NCBI GenBank assembly: GCA_965232455.1
Contig: OZ246981.1
Span: 4,216,001-4,280,000 of the forward strand
From: JBFGFX01 sp965232455
GTDB lineage: Bacteria; Pseudomonadota; Gammaproteobacteria; Steroidobacterales; Woeseiaceae
Reading direction: 5' to 3'
Length of the DNA: 64,000 nucleotides
The translations under genes were made by a program, and so were the position numbers. Positions 40,547 to 49,562 of the stretch are shown here, in pieces; within the stretch, counting starts at the first letter, position 1, and every line of letters begins with the position of its first letter. The notes under the pieces are model-generated. The model saw nothing but the letters and a program-made list of their open reading frames with translations, ran no database searches and was not told where the DNA came from.

Positions 40547-42445
40547 ATGAGGCAGGAGAAATACAAGAGGGGGTCGGAAAACTGGATCCGACCCCTTTTT
40601 CTCGTAACACTCTTCGCGGCCGGATCGGTCAATGCGCAGCAGACCGACGTCGAACTGGCCGACCTCGAACGCATCACCGATGCGGACACGATGGTGATGG
40701 TGCCGATGCGCGACGGCGTCCGACTTGCCACCGACATCTACCGGCCGAAAGGCGCCGACGGCAGGCTGCCCCTGATATTCATCAAGACGCCCTACGACTT
40801 CAACGAGTTCGGCGGTTCATCGTTACAGTGGGCCTACCAGGCCGTCGAGCGGGGTTATGCGGTGGCGGTGCAAAACGAACGCGGCCGGTATTACTCCGAG
40901 GGTGAGTGGCAGATTCTCGGCAACCCGCGCACCGACGGTTATGACGCACTCACCTGGTTTGCCGACCAGGACTGGTCGAACGGCGCGGTGGGAACGCTGG
41001 GCTGTTCGTCGTCCGCCGAGTGGCAGATGGCGCTCGCGGCGCAGAGCCACCCGGCGCACAAGGCGATGGTGCCGATGGCGGCGGGCGCCGGCATCGGCCG
41101 GGTCGGGGAATTCTACGAGCAGGGCAACTGGTACAAGGGCGGCGTGCATCAGACGCTGTTCACGGTCTGGCTCTACGGCGTTCAACAGCAGGTTTACCCT
41201 CGTTTTGCCGCCGGCACGTCGGAGGAGGATTTGCGGCGCTTCCGCAAGCTTTATGACCTGGCGCCCGAGATGCCGGACGTCGACTGGAAAAAGCAGCTCC
41301 GAAAACTGCCGGCCATCGACTGGATCGAAGACGCGGGCGGCAACTACGGACCGATGCGGTCGATGATGGCGCGCACACCGGATCACCCGGACTGGTACGC
41401 GGGCGGGCTCTATCACGACAACGAAGCGTTCGGTGTGCCGGCGTTCTGGTTCAACAGCTGGTTCGACGTGAGCCAGGGCCCGAATCTGGCGCTGTTCAAT
41501 CACGTCCGCGAAAACGGCGCCACACGCCGGGTGCGCGAAGGGCAGCACGTGCTGATTGCGCCGACGCTGCACTGCGGCTTCTATCGGATTCCCGAACACG
41601 AAGACTATATCGCCGGCGATCTGAACGTCGGCAACGCCACGTTTCCGCTTTACGACCAGCTGTTCGGTTTTTTCGACCACCACCTCAAGGGTGAAAAAAA
41701 CGACGTGTACGAAAACCTGCCGCGGGTGCAGTATTACACGATGGGCAAAAACGAATGGGCGTCGGCTGACAGCTGGCCGCCCGAGGCTGCCGAGCCGATG
41801 ACGTTTTTTATCGACAGCGGCGGCGCGGCAAACAGCCTGTTCGGCGACGGCGTGCTGAGCACGGTGGCCGGCGACGGGGCGCCTTCCGATACCTTCACGT
41901 ACGATCCGATGAATCCCGTGCCCGCGCTGGGCGGCGGCGTCTGCTGTAATCGTGATGCGGCGCTCGGCGGCAGCTACGATCAGCGCGGGATCGAGGCGCG
42001 CGCGGACGTGCTCGTTTACACGTCCGAACCGCTGGCCGGGGATCTCGAAGTCACGGGCAGCATCCGCGCCACGCTGTACGTGTCGTCCGACGCCCGGGAC
42101 ACGGACTTTACCGTCAAGCTGGTCGACGTCCATCCGGACGGGACGGCGTACAACGTCGACGACACGATTTTCAGGGCGCGTTACCGCGAAGGTTACGACA
42201 AGCAGGTATTCATGAGGGACGGCGAGGTGTACGAGCTGAATCCGACGCCGATGTCGACCAGTTATCAGTTCAAGGAAGGTCACCGCATCCGGGTGGAAGT
42301 GTCGTCAAGCAAGTTTCCGCAGTACATGCGAAACCTGAACACCGGCGGCAACAACTACGACGAGACGGAAGGGGTGATCGCGATCAATACGGTGCATCAT
42401 TCCGCGGAATATCCGTCGAGGATCGTCCTGCCGGTCGTTCGCTGA
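40547..42445 (+). CDS. CocE/NonD family hydrolase (X-Pro dipeptidyl-peptidase S15 type), exported
   Basis: The ~632-residue protein belongs to the CocE/NonD-type alpha/beta hydrolases, which include cocaine esterase, glutaryl-7-ACA acylase and X-Pro dipeptidyl peptidases. Conserved parts are MVPMRDGVRLATDIYRP, VQNERGRYYSEGEW, the nucleophile region GTLGCSSSAEWQMALA, a likely acid in FNSWFDVSQGP, and the C-terminal jelly-roll (SIRATLYVSSDARDTDFTVKLVDVHPDG). The ATG at 40547 has GGGGG 6 bp upstream and yields a signal peptide (h-region LFLVTLFAAGSVNA). The coding sequence for the n-region contains a terminator-like hairpin, described separately, and this makes the start less certain; a GTG at 40520 is possible. 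Confidence 0.85.
   Translation: MRQEKYKRGSENWIRPLFLVTLFAAGSVNAQQTDVELADLERITDADTMVMVPMRDGVRLATDIYRPKGADGRLPLIFIKTPYDFNEFGGSSLQWAYQAVERGYAVAVQNERGRYYSEGEWQILGNPRTDGYDALTWFADQDWSNGAVGTLGCSSSAEWQMALAAQSHPAHKAMVPMAAGAGIGRVGEFYEQGNWYKGGVHQTLFTVWLYGVQQQVYPRFAAGTSEEDLRRFRKLYDLAPEMPDVDWKKQLRKLPAIDWIEDAGGNYGPMRSMMARTPDHPDWYAGGLYHDNEAFGVPAFWFNSWFDVSQGPNLALFNHVRENGATRRVREGQHVLIAPTLHCGFYRIPEHEDYIAGDLNVGNATFPLYDQLFGFFDHHLKGEKNDVYENLPRVQYYTMGKNEWASADSWPPEAAEPMTFFIDSGGAANSLFGDGVLSTVAGDGAPSDTFTYDPMNPVPALGGGVCCNRDAALGGSYDQRGIEARADVLVYTSEPLAGDLEVTGSIRATLYVSSDARDTDFTVKLVDVHPDGTAYNVDDTIFRARYREGYDKQVFMRDGEVYELNPTPMSTSYQFKEGHRIRVEVSSSKFPQYMRNLNTGGNNYDETEGVIAINTVHHSAEYPSRIVLPVVR
40570..40600 (+). terminator. terminator-like hairpin within the signal-peptide coding region
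   Basis: GGGGTCGGA (40570-40578) pairs perfectly with TCCGACCCC (40587-40595) around an 8-nt loop, followed by TTTTT. It lies inside codons ~8-18 of the hydrolase gene and has the same core as the atp operon terminator. It could act as an attenuator of the gene. Confidence 0.75.
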
Positions 42446-42473
42446 GCCGATTCGGTTCGACCTCCAAGACCGG

Positions 42474-45125
42474 TTACGGTTCCGGCGGCGGATCGAACGC
42501 CGCCGAAAAGAACAGCGCGTTCAAGAACAGTTTGTTGGTGCCGTACCAGATGCCGCGGAAATTCGGGTTGTCGGCGAACAGGACGACGCTGCCCGCGCCC
42601 TTGCGTTCCGCGATCAACGCGGCCGTGCCTTCCAGCGCCGTCTGGTTCGCCGCGGACGCGTAGCCTGAGGTTAGCGGCGGCGTGCCGTAGCTGATCACGG
42701 TGGCGTAGGGGTTTTGCGGCCGCTCGAGCACGTCTTTGGTGTTCTTGTGCAGCGCGATTTCGCGGCGGTGATAACCGAACCCCAACGGGTGCGTATTGTC
42801 GAGATCGCCGGAAAAGATCGCGCCGCCGATGATTTCCAGCGGGTCCCGTGTTTCCTTTTCCGCGTAGTCGAAGCGCTCCGGCTCGACGAGTTCGTCGTCC
42901 AGGAACGGATCGTGCCCCGATTCGCTCAATTCTTCGACGACCGGGACACCGTTGACCAGCTCCGGCTCGACGTAGTCCAACACGTTTTCCCGCACCCACT
43001 GCGCGCCCTGCCGTATGCCGATGATCGTGCCGCCTTCGTTGACCCATTGACGGATACGGCCCGCGTATTCCGGGACATAGGTCGAGTAGTCGCCACCGGC
43101 GAACACGATGTGCGTGTACCGGTTCAACCCGATACCGCCGAGTCTGCCGCGGTCTCGCAGCGTCACCTTCATGTTCATGCGGTGATCCAGCAGGTGCCAG
43201 ATTTCGCCCGTGTTGTACCCGTCCACCTCCCTGCCGACAACGACCAGCACCTCGGGTTTCGTCAACGGCCTGAAGAACTGTCCGCCGACGTCGGAACCGG
43301 CCGTGCCGATTGCGCTTCGCCCGGACGTCAGCGAATGCACGAATATGCCGTCCTCGCCGGCAATAACGTTCATGATGTTCTGAATGTCGTCGCGCGACGC
43401 TTCCTGCCGGTCGAACGAAACCACGATGCTCCCGCGGGCAAAGTTGTGGTCGCCGCGTGTAGTCGATGCGACAAAGGGGTTCAACGAGACGCGGGCGAGC
43501 AGGCCCGCGTCCAGGACTCTGTTGAGCGCGCGCGGCGCGTAATAGTCGGTCCACTCGAACGCGTACGCGTAACTCGGATCGTCGGGCGTGTACACTGCCG
43601 GCGCGGCCGACGTGACAGCCTCGCCAAGCAGGTTGTTGTTGAGCCGGCGGCCGGAAAGGCCCGCGTAATCGAGACCGAACGCCAGCGGCACTGTCCAGGT
43701 GGACACGTCGTAGAACGTCGTGTCCTCGAACTCCGTCATCGTGTCGAACATGCTGCGGATCAGCGTGTGCTGCGCCTGATCCAGCGGCACGATCATCGCC
43801 TCGCCGGCCCGGTATGTAACCCCGCCCTCGGTGATGTCCTGAGCCAGGCGGTGAACCTGGATGCGATGAAAACTCAGCAGATCGACGAAATAATGAAGGC
43901 GCGTTGCGTCGCCCGGCGCATTGAACACGTACGCTTTGATCGGATGAGCCCGTGCCCGTGAGGACGCCTCGTCGTAAAAACGCTTTTGATAGTCCAGAAG
44001 CGCCAGGCGCTGGTCGACCGCTCCCATGGCATTGCCGATGCTGGTCCGGAAATGCTTGAGGATGTTCTCGCGGTAGGTCCTCAAGCCGTTGACCGTTTCC
44101 AGCTCGACGCCGCGGGCCGCGCTCGCTTCGTGCAGGATACCCAGGCCGCCGTTCACCATCGGAAATCCGGCGCCTTTGCCCAGGAAGAAGTGGTCGTAAC
44201 GGTCGCCGTGAAAATAGAGCCGGCCCTGGCTGTCGAGGAACCGTTCCGACGGCGCGACAACCGCGGAAACCAGTCGCATGCCCTCGTCGGGAATCAGCGG
44301 ATGCGTGCGGGTGGGGACGCCGGGCGCAAAATAATAGGTCTGCTGGCTGCCCATCTCGTGATAGTCGACCGAAACGTTGGGTCGCCACTCGTGCCATTTT
44401 GTCATCCAGGCGCGCGGCTCCGGCTGCGTGACCGACATCCACTGCCGGTTCAGATCGAAACCGTAATGGTTCGTGCGCGCGATTCGGCCGTCGTAGTTGT
44501 GTTCGATATGGTTCGGGTCGGCGTTGACCACCCGGCTGCCGTAGGTGTCCATCCACGCGATGCGATTGGCGTGGCCGTCGGGATTGAACACGGCCGTAAC
44601 GAGAATGACGCTTTCCGTTAACAATCGGTCGACGGACGCGCCCTCTGCCGCCGCTAGGTAATAGACCGTCGGCAGCGCCGCATCCATGCCGCTGGATTCG
44701 GCGCCGTGGACGCCGTAGTTGAGCCAGGTGACCACGGGCATGTCGGCGATGGCGTCGTCGCTGACGTCGGGCTCGGACAGTCCAATGTGCCGCGCGCGGA
44801 TGTCGTCGATGCGCGCTTGATTGTCGGCCGAGCTTGCAACGACAAAAAGGATCGGGCGGCGTTCGTGCGAATAACCCGCGACCTCGACGGTCAGGCGATC
44901 CGACAGATTTGCCACGGTGTTTATGTAATCCACTAGCTCGTGATGCCGCACTGGCGCCGCGCCGAGCGGGCGGCCGAGGAAGTCTGCCGGCGTCGGTATC
45001 CGCGGATCGTAGCGGACGTCCGTCGGATAGAGCTCTGCATCCGCATCGCGCACCCGGTCCTGAGCCGTCGTCGGACCCGCGACCGCCAATGCCAGCATCA
45101 GCAGAATTCTTGTTGTTGTTTTCAC
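42474..45125 (-). CDS. M14 family zinc carboxypeptidase-like metallopeptidase, exported
   Basis: The 883-residue protein has a signal peptide (RILLMLALAVAGPTTA) and a peptidase M14 domain with zinc ligands in NYGVHGAESSG (HxxE) and VDYHEMGSQQTYYFAPG. Substrate-side motifs include RIAWMDTYGSRVVNADPNHIEHNYDGR and HYGFDLNRQW. A long C-terminal part has a flavodoxin- or glutaminase-like fold pattern (VLVVVGREVDGYNTGEIWHLL). It probably removes amino acids from peptides in the periplasm. The start is a GTG at 45125 with CACGGAGA upstream, giving a compact signal peptide; a TTG at 45143 is an alternative. It converges with the CocE-type gene. Confidence 0.88.
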   Translation of the reverse strand: MKTTTRILLMLALAVAGPTTAQDRVRDADAELYPTDVRYDPRIPTPADFLGRPLGAAPVRHHELVDYINTVANLSDRLTVEVAGYSHERRPILFVVASSADNQARIDDIRARHIGLSEPDVSDDAIADMPVVTWLNYGVHGAESSGMDAALPTVYYLAAAEGASVDRLLTESVILVTAVFNPDGHANRIAWMDTYGSRVVNADPNHIEHNYDGRIARTNHYGFDLNRQWMSVTQPEPRAWMTKWHEWRPNVSVDYHEMGSQQTYYFAPGVPTRTHPLIPDEGMRLVSAVVAPSERFLDSQGRLYFHGDRYDHFFLGKGAGFPMVNGGLGILHEASAARGVELETVNGLRTYRENILKHFRTSIGNAMGAVDQRLALLDYQKRFYDEASSRARAHPIKAYVFNAPGDATRLHYFVDLLSFHRIQVHRLAQDITEGGVTYRAGEAMIVPLDQAQHTLIRSMFDTMTEFEDTTFYDVSTWTVPLAFGLDYAGLSGRRLNNNLLGEAVTSAAPAVYTPDDPSYAYAFEWTDYYAPRALNRVLDAGLLARVSLNPFVASTTRGDHNFARGSIVVSFDRQEASRDDIQNIMNVIAGEDGIFVHSLTSGRSAIGTAGSDVGGQFFRPLTKPEVLVVVGREVDGYNTGEIWHLLDHRMNMKVTLRDRGRLGGIGLNRYTHIVFAGGDYSTYVPEYAGRIRQWVNEGGTIIGIRQGAQWVRENVLDYVEPELVNGVPVVEELSESGHDPFLDDELVEPERFDYAEKETRDPLEIIGGAIFSGDLDNTHPLGFGYHRREIALHKNTKDVLERPQNPYATVISYGTPPLTSGYASAANQTALEGTAALIAERKGAGSVVLFADNPNFRGIWYGTNKLFLNALFFSAAFDPPPEP

Positions 45126-45305
45126 CGCATTCTCCGTGAGCAAACGGGCGGCCTGCCCGACGGGCTACGATACCGTGACCCACGGCCGAATTCATCCCGG
45201 GTCGACGCGCCGGTGCTTCAGGCGTGACGAAGCCGCCGCTTCGACGGCGTATTTTCGGGTCCGCCATGCGGTATGATTCGCGCTCCCGGAGAGAGAGTCG
45301 TAGTA

Positions 45306-46670
45306 GTGAGCCTCAGCATCGTCATCCTGGCCGCGGGTCAGGGCACCCGCATGAATTCCGCGCTGCCCAAGGTGCTGCAACCCCTTGCCGGCAAACCGCT
45401 GTTGCGCCACGTCGTCGAATGCTCGAAAGCCATCGGCGCCGATGCGATCTGTGTCGTATACGGTCACGGCGGAGAAACCGTACCCGCGGCGATCGCCGAT
45501 GAGACGCTGACCTGGGCGCTGCAGGCCGAACAACTGGGCACGGGCCACGCCGTCGTCCAGGCCATGCCGGCGATTGCCGGCGATCACGACGTGCTCGTTA
45601 TGTTTGGTGACGTGCCGCTGCTGAGACCGCAAACCCTGCGCAGACTGCTGGACGCCTGTCCGAAGGGTGACGTTGCCCTGCTGACCGTCGACCTGGTCGA
45701 CCCGTTCGGTTACGGGCGCATCGTCCGCGAGGACGGCCGGGTCGTGCGCATCGTCGAACAGAAGGACGCGACGGACGACGAGCAGGCGATCCGGGAAATC
45801 AACACGGGTGTGATGTGCGCGCCCGCGGACCGGCTGAACGCGTGGCTTGCCCGCCTGAGCAACGAGAACAGCCAGGGCGAGTATTATCTGACGGACGTCG
45901 TCGGCATGGCCGTCGCAGACGGCGTCGCCGTGCACGGCGTCAAGGCCGACAGTGAGGAAGAGGTCATGGGAATCAACGACAAGCGGCAGCTCGCCGAGGC
46001 CGAGCGGGCGCTGCAGAAACGCCTCGTCGGGGAGCTGATGGCTAAGGGGGTCGGTTTTGCCGATCCGTCGAGAGTCGATATCCGCGGCACCCTTCGTTGC
46101 GGTAAGGACGTGTTCATCGACGTCAACGCGGTTTTCGAGGGTGAAGTTACGCTCGGCGACAGAGTGCACGTCGAATCGAACAACGTGATTCGAGACAGCG
46201 AACTCGGCGAGGGCACCGTCGTGCACCCGAATTGCCACATCGAGGGCGCGAAAACCGGCCCGGACTGCGAGCTCGGCCCGTTCGCCCGGCTACGTCCGGG
46301 CGCCGAACTGGCTGACACCGTCAAAGTGGGTAACTTCGTCGAAATAAAGAAGAGTAAGGTTGCATCCGGCAGCAAGGTCAACCACCTCACCTACGTCGGC
46401 GACGCCGACATCGGCCGTAACGTCAACGTCGGTGCGGGAACGATCACCTGTAACTATGACGGCGCGAACAAACACCGCACCGTGATCGGCGACGGCGCGT
46501 TCATTGGCTCCGGCGTCGAACTGGTGGCGCCCGTGGAGATCGGCGCTCGAGCGACGATCGGCGCCGGGTCGACTATCTCGAAACTGGCTCCGGCGGACAA
46601 GCTCACGGTGCAGCGGTCCCGCCAAACGACGGTCGACGGCTGGACGAGGCCGGTCAAGAAACCCAAATGA
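45306..46670 (+). CDS. glmU: bifunctional UDP-N-acetylglucosamine pyrophosphorylase / glucosamine-1-phosphate N-acetyltransferase
   Basis: GlmU performs the last two steps to UDP-GlcNAc, the precursor of peptidoglycan and LPS. The 454-residue protein has the N-terminal uridyltransferase motif LSIVILAAGQGTRMNSALPKVL (residues ~2-23) and LVMFGDVPLL. Its C-terminal left-handed beta-helix acetyltransferase domain includes GPFARLRPGAEL, VKVGNFVEIKKSKV, YVGDADIGRNVNVGAGTITCNYDG and KHRTVIGDGAFIGS. I start at GTG 45306 because the family begins at the IVILAAGQGT segment. A possible -10 (TATGAT, 45272) lies upstream, with a poor -35. glmS follows after 104 bp. Confidence 0.96.
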   Translation: MSLSIVILAAGQGTRMNSALPKVLQPLAGKPLLRHVVECSKAIGADAICVVYGHGGETVPAAIADETLTWALQAEQLGTGHAVVQAMPAIAGDHDVLVMFGDVPLLRPQTLRRLLDACPKGDVALLTVDLVDPFGYGRIVREDGRVVRIVEQKDATDDEQAIREINTGVMCAPADRLNAWLARLSNENSQGEYYLTDVVGMAVADGVAVHGVKADSEEEVMGINDKRQLAEAERALQKRLVGELMAKGVGFADPSRVDIRGTLRCGKDVFIDVNAVFEGEVTLGDRVHVESNNVIRDSELGEGTVVHPNCHIEGAKTGPDCELGPFARLRPGAELADTVKVGNFVEIKKSKVASGSKVNHLTYVGDADIGRNVNVGAGTITCNYDGANKHRTVIGDGAFIGSGVELVAPVEIGARATIGAGSTISKLAPADKLTVQRSRQTTVDGWTRPVKKPK

Positions 46671-46774
46671 ACCTGCGCGCGCGTTCACGGCTGCTTCCGG
46701 CATTCCGTCACATCCGGCGCCGGCCGCTTCGTGGGACAATCGCGGATCGCCATCGCGCTCTGGAGAAGCTCTAA

Positions 46775-48607
46775 ATGTGTGGAATAGTCGGTGCCGTCGC
46801 GGAACGGAACATCGTGCCGATACTGCTCGAAGGCCTTCGCCGCCTCGAATACCGCGGCTACGACTCGGCCGGCGTGGCCGTCATCGGCGACGATCGGGCA
46901 ATCGGTCTTTGTCGGACCGTGGGCAAGGTGGCCGAGCTCGAGCAAAAACTCGACGATTCACCGCTCAACGGCCGTCTGGGCGTGGCGCATACCCGCTGGG
47001 CAACACACGGCGGCGTGACCGAAGCGAACGCGCATCCGCATCTGTCGGGTACGCGCGTGGCCGTCATTCACAACGGCATCATCGAAAACTTTCAGACGAT
47101 CAAGGACGAACTGGTCGACAAAGGTTACGAGTTCGCATCGGAGACGGACACCGAGGTTTCGGCGCACCTCGTGCATCATTATCTCGACGAGGGCCTGGAT
47201 CTGCTCGAAGCGGTCCGCAAGGCCGTGAAGCGTTTCGAGGGCGCCTACGCGCTGCTGGTCGTCGATTCGGAGGACCCCGAACGTATCGTCGTCAGCCGCG
47301 TCGCGAGCCCGCTCGTGATCGGGCTGGGCCTGGGCGAAAACTTCGTCGCAAGCGGCGTGCCCGCGCTGCTGCCGGTGACGCAACGATTCATTTATCTCGA
47401 GCAGGGCGACCTGGCCGAAATCCGCCGCGATTCGGTGCGTATCTTCAGCGCGGACGGACAGGAAGTCTCCCGCGACGTTCACGAGACGCAGTGGGACAGC
47501 GACTCGGCCGAAAAGGGCCCGTACCGGCATTTCATGTTGAAAGAGATTTTCGAGCAGCCGGACGCGCTCGCGAATACCCTGTACGGCCGGATCGAGGATC
47601 AGCAGGTGGTTCCCGATTCCCTGGGTCCGCGCGCGGCCGACCTGCTGAGCGAGGTGGAGAACATCCACATCATCGCCTGCGGCACGAGTTACCACGCCGG
47701 CTGCGTCGGCAAATACTGGATCGAATCGCTGGCGGGCGTTCCCTGTCAGGTCGAAATCGCGAGCGAATACCGCTACCGCACCACGGTCGTGCCGCCCAAG
47801 ACGCTGTTTGTCACGTTGTCGCAGTCCGGAGAAACGGCCGACACGCTGGAAGCACTGCGCCTGTCGAAGGAATCCGGTTATCTGGGTTCGCTGACGGTCT
47901 GCAACAGCGCGCACAGCTCGATGGTGCGCGAGTCGGACCTGGTGATGATGACGCAGGCCGGTCCGGAGATCGGCGTTGCAAGCACCAAGGCGTTTACCAC
48001 GCAGCTTCTTTCGATGCTGATCGTGACGCTGATGCTGGCGAAGAGCCGCGGCATGGACGCGGAACGCGAAAAGGAACTCGTGTCGCACATCGTGCATGCC
48101 GCCGCGGCGTCGGAGCAGGCGCTGCAGATGAACGACGAGCTGCAGCGGCTTGCCGAGGATTTTGCCGAGAAAGAACACACCTTGTTTCTGGGACGCGGAC
48201 CCATGTGGCCCATCGCGATGGAAGGCGCGCTCAAGCTCAAGGAGATTTCCTACATCCACGCCGAAGCCTATGCCGCCGGTGAACTCAAACACGGCCCGCT
48301 GGCGTTGATCGACGAGGAGATGCCCGTGGTCGTGGTGGCGCCTAACAACGACCTGCTCGACAAGCTCAAGTCCAACATGCAGGTGGTGCGCGCACGCGGC
48401 GGTCAGCTTTACGTATTCGCCGACCGCGAATCCGGCATCGAAGACGAACCGGGTTTGAAAGTCATCGACATGCCGCACGCCGACCGGCTGATCGCGCCGA
48501 TCGTCTACACGGTGCCTTTACAGCTGCTTTCTTATCACGTTGCCGTGTTAAAAGGCACGGACGTGGATCAGCCGCGGAACCTGGCGAAGTCGGTGACCGT
48601 TGAATAG
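46775..48607 (+). CDS. glmS: glutamine-fructose-6-phosphate aminotransferase (isomerizing)
   Basis: GlmS makes glucosamine-6-phosphate from fructose-6-phosphate and glutamine, the entry into amino-sugar synthesis. The 610-residue protein has the N-terminal glutaminase nucleophile Cys2 in MCGIVGAVAERN, GVAHTRWATHGG and NGIIENF, and two SIS sugar-binding domains (ACGTSYHAGCVGKYWIE, SQSGETADTLEALR, GRGPMWPIAMEGALKLKEISYIHAEAYAAGELKHGPLALI). It ends in KGTDVDQPRNLAKSVTVE, the conserved ending that serves as the binding site of Tn7-type transposons in other bacteria. Downstream is a foreign-looking zone with a broken glmS fragment. Confidence 0.97.
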   Translation: MCGIVGAVAERNIVPILLEGLRRLEYRGYDSAGVAVIGDDRAIGLCRTVGKVAELEQKLDDSPLNGRLGVAHTRWATHGGVTEANAHPHLSGTRVAVIHNGIIENFQTIKDELVDKGYEFASETDTEVSAHLVHHYLDEGLDLLEAVRKAVKRFEGAYALLVVDSEDPERIVVSRVASPLVIGLGLGENFVASGVPALLPVTQRFIYLEQGDLAEIRRDSVRIFSADGQEVSRDVHETQWDSDSAEKGPYRHFMLKEIFEQPDALANTLYGRIEDQQVVPDSLGPRAADLLSEVENIHIIACGTSYHAGCVGKYWIESLAGVPCQVEIASEYRYRTTVVPPKTLFVTLSQSGETADTLEALRLSKESGYLGSLTVCNSAHSSMVRESDLVMMTQAGPEIGVASTKAFTTQLLSMLIVTLMLAKSRGMDAEREKELVSHIVHAAAASEQALQMNDELQRLAEDFAEKEHTLFLGRGPMWPIAMEGALKLKEISYIHAEAYAAGELKHGPLALIDEEMPVVVVAPNNDLLDKLKSNMQVVRARGGQLYVFADRESGIEDEPGLKVIDMPHADRLIAPIVYTVPLQLLSYHVAVLKGTDVDQPRNLAKSVTVE

Positions 48608-48731
48608 GTAGCGGCGTTTCGTTCGTTATTGAACAGAGCAAATTACTCTCGAACGAACAACTATCTTTCGTGGCGTTTCCACTACCGATGTTCGGGTATG
48701 ATGAACCTTGCCGCCCCTGCTCAAGGAATTC

Positions 48732-49322
48732 ATGGCTAAACGAATCAGCGCTTTTGTCACAGTTCTGACGTTCCTGACTTTGCTTGGTACAACCGGCTGT
48801 GGCGTCAGCACACAGCATACGGAGCGTTACCTGCGAGATGTCGGCAATCCGGAGTCGTCCTTCGAGAAAAAGATCGACCGCTTCCACATTCAACTGCTCC
48901 TGAACGGAACGTATGAGAAATCGCCCGAAAGCCGAGACTCTGTATTTTTCGATAGCGTGGGCTTCGTCCGAGCTCCGCACACGCTACACATTAGCACCGC
49001 CTTCTACAGTAGCACGGAGGATACTGCCGAGATTCACAAAATCACGATGCAAGTTGATAATCAGGCGCCGATCGTGTTGCACGGAAGTCACAAGGCGCCA
49101 ATTCAGCTCGCGTTCGAGCCCTGGCTGGACCATGCCGTTGCCGTCAGTCATGAGCTACCGCTAGGCGACAGACTCCCGTTCGCCGACGGACAGTACGTAG
49201 CCATCGAGGTTGAGTTCACGCCTCCGGAGTCTACCGAATCGCACTCAATCAGAACCGTGTTTCGAGCTGAGTTCAGAACGAGAGAAACGTCGAAGCTTGA
49301 AATGATACTTTTGGGTGCGTAG
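48732..49322 (+). CDS. lipoprotein of unknown function in the glmS-downstream zone
   Basis: The 196-residue protein starts at ATG 48732 (AAGGA 6 bp upstream) with a signal peptide ending in a lipobox, LGTTGC (Cys near residue 23). The mature part is acidic and beta-rich with no domain I recognise (FHIQLLLNGTYEKSPESRD, HKITMQVDNQAPIVLHGSH). Base composition is lower in GC than the flanking backbone genes, which together with its place right after glmS suggests acquisition by transfer. The gap before it (48608-48731) is AT-rich and contains a loose inverted repeat (GTTCGTT / AACGAAC) but no gene. Confidence 0.72.
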   Translation: MAKRISAFVTVLTFLTLLGTTGCGVSTQHTERYLRDVGNPESSFEKKIDRFHIQLLLNGTYEKSPESRDSVFFDSVGFVRAPHTLHISTAFYSSTEDTAEIHKITMQVDNQAPIVLHGSHKAPIQLAFEPWLDHAVAVSHELPLGDRLPFADGQYVAIEVEFTPPESTESHSIRTVFRAEFRTRETSKLEMILLGA

Positions 49323-49470
49323 TAAAACCGGCTCGAACCGCATTCTCTCTGATTGACAGGTGCGACTTACGATTGCGAGAGTGTTCACTCGTCAGTGGTC
49401 CGGTCACGTGCAAGCCCGTATTCATAACCATCTGGAATGTTCGGTTACGGTCCGTCGTCAATATTTCCCC

Positions 49471-49562
49471 GGCGGTCAGCTATACGTACTCGCGGACCGT
49501 GAATCCGGTATCGAAGACGAACTGGGTTTGATGGTGTCGACATGCCGCACGCCAACCCGGTT
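49471..49562 (+). pseudogene. degenerate fragment of a second glmS (codons ~541-572)
   Basis: The ~92 bp here align with glmS 48398-48490. Translated, GGQLYVLADRESGIEDELGL corresponds to GGQLYVFADRESGIEDEPGL in GlmS, and CATGCCGCACGCC is shared at the end. Most changes are at third codon positions (CTT/CTA, GCC/GCG, CGC/CGT, GGC/GGT), which indicates it diverged while still a working gene. A one-base deletion after that breaks the frame. It is a remnant, not an active gene. The adjacent 49323-49470 shows no open frame of note. Confidence 0.85.
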
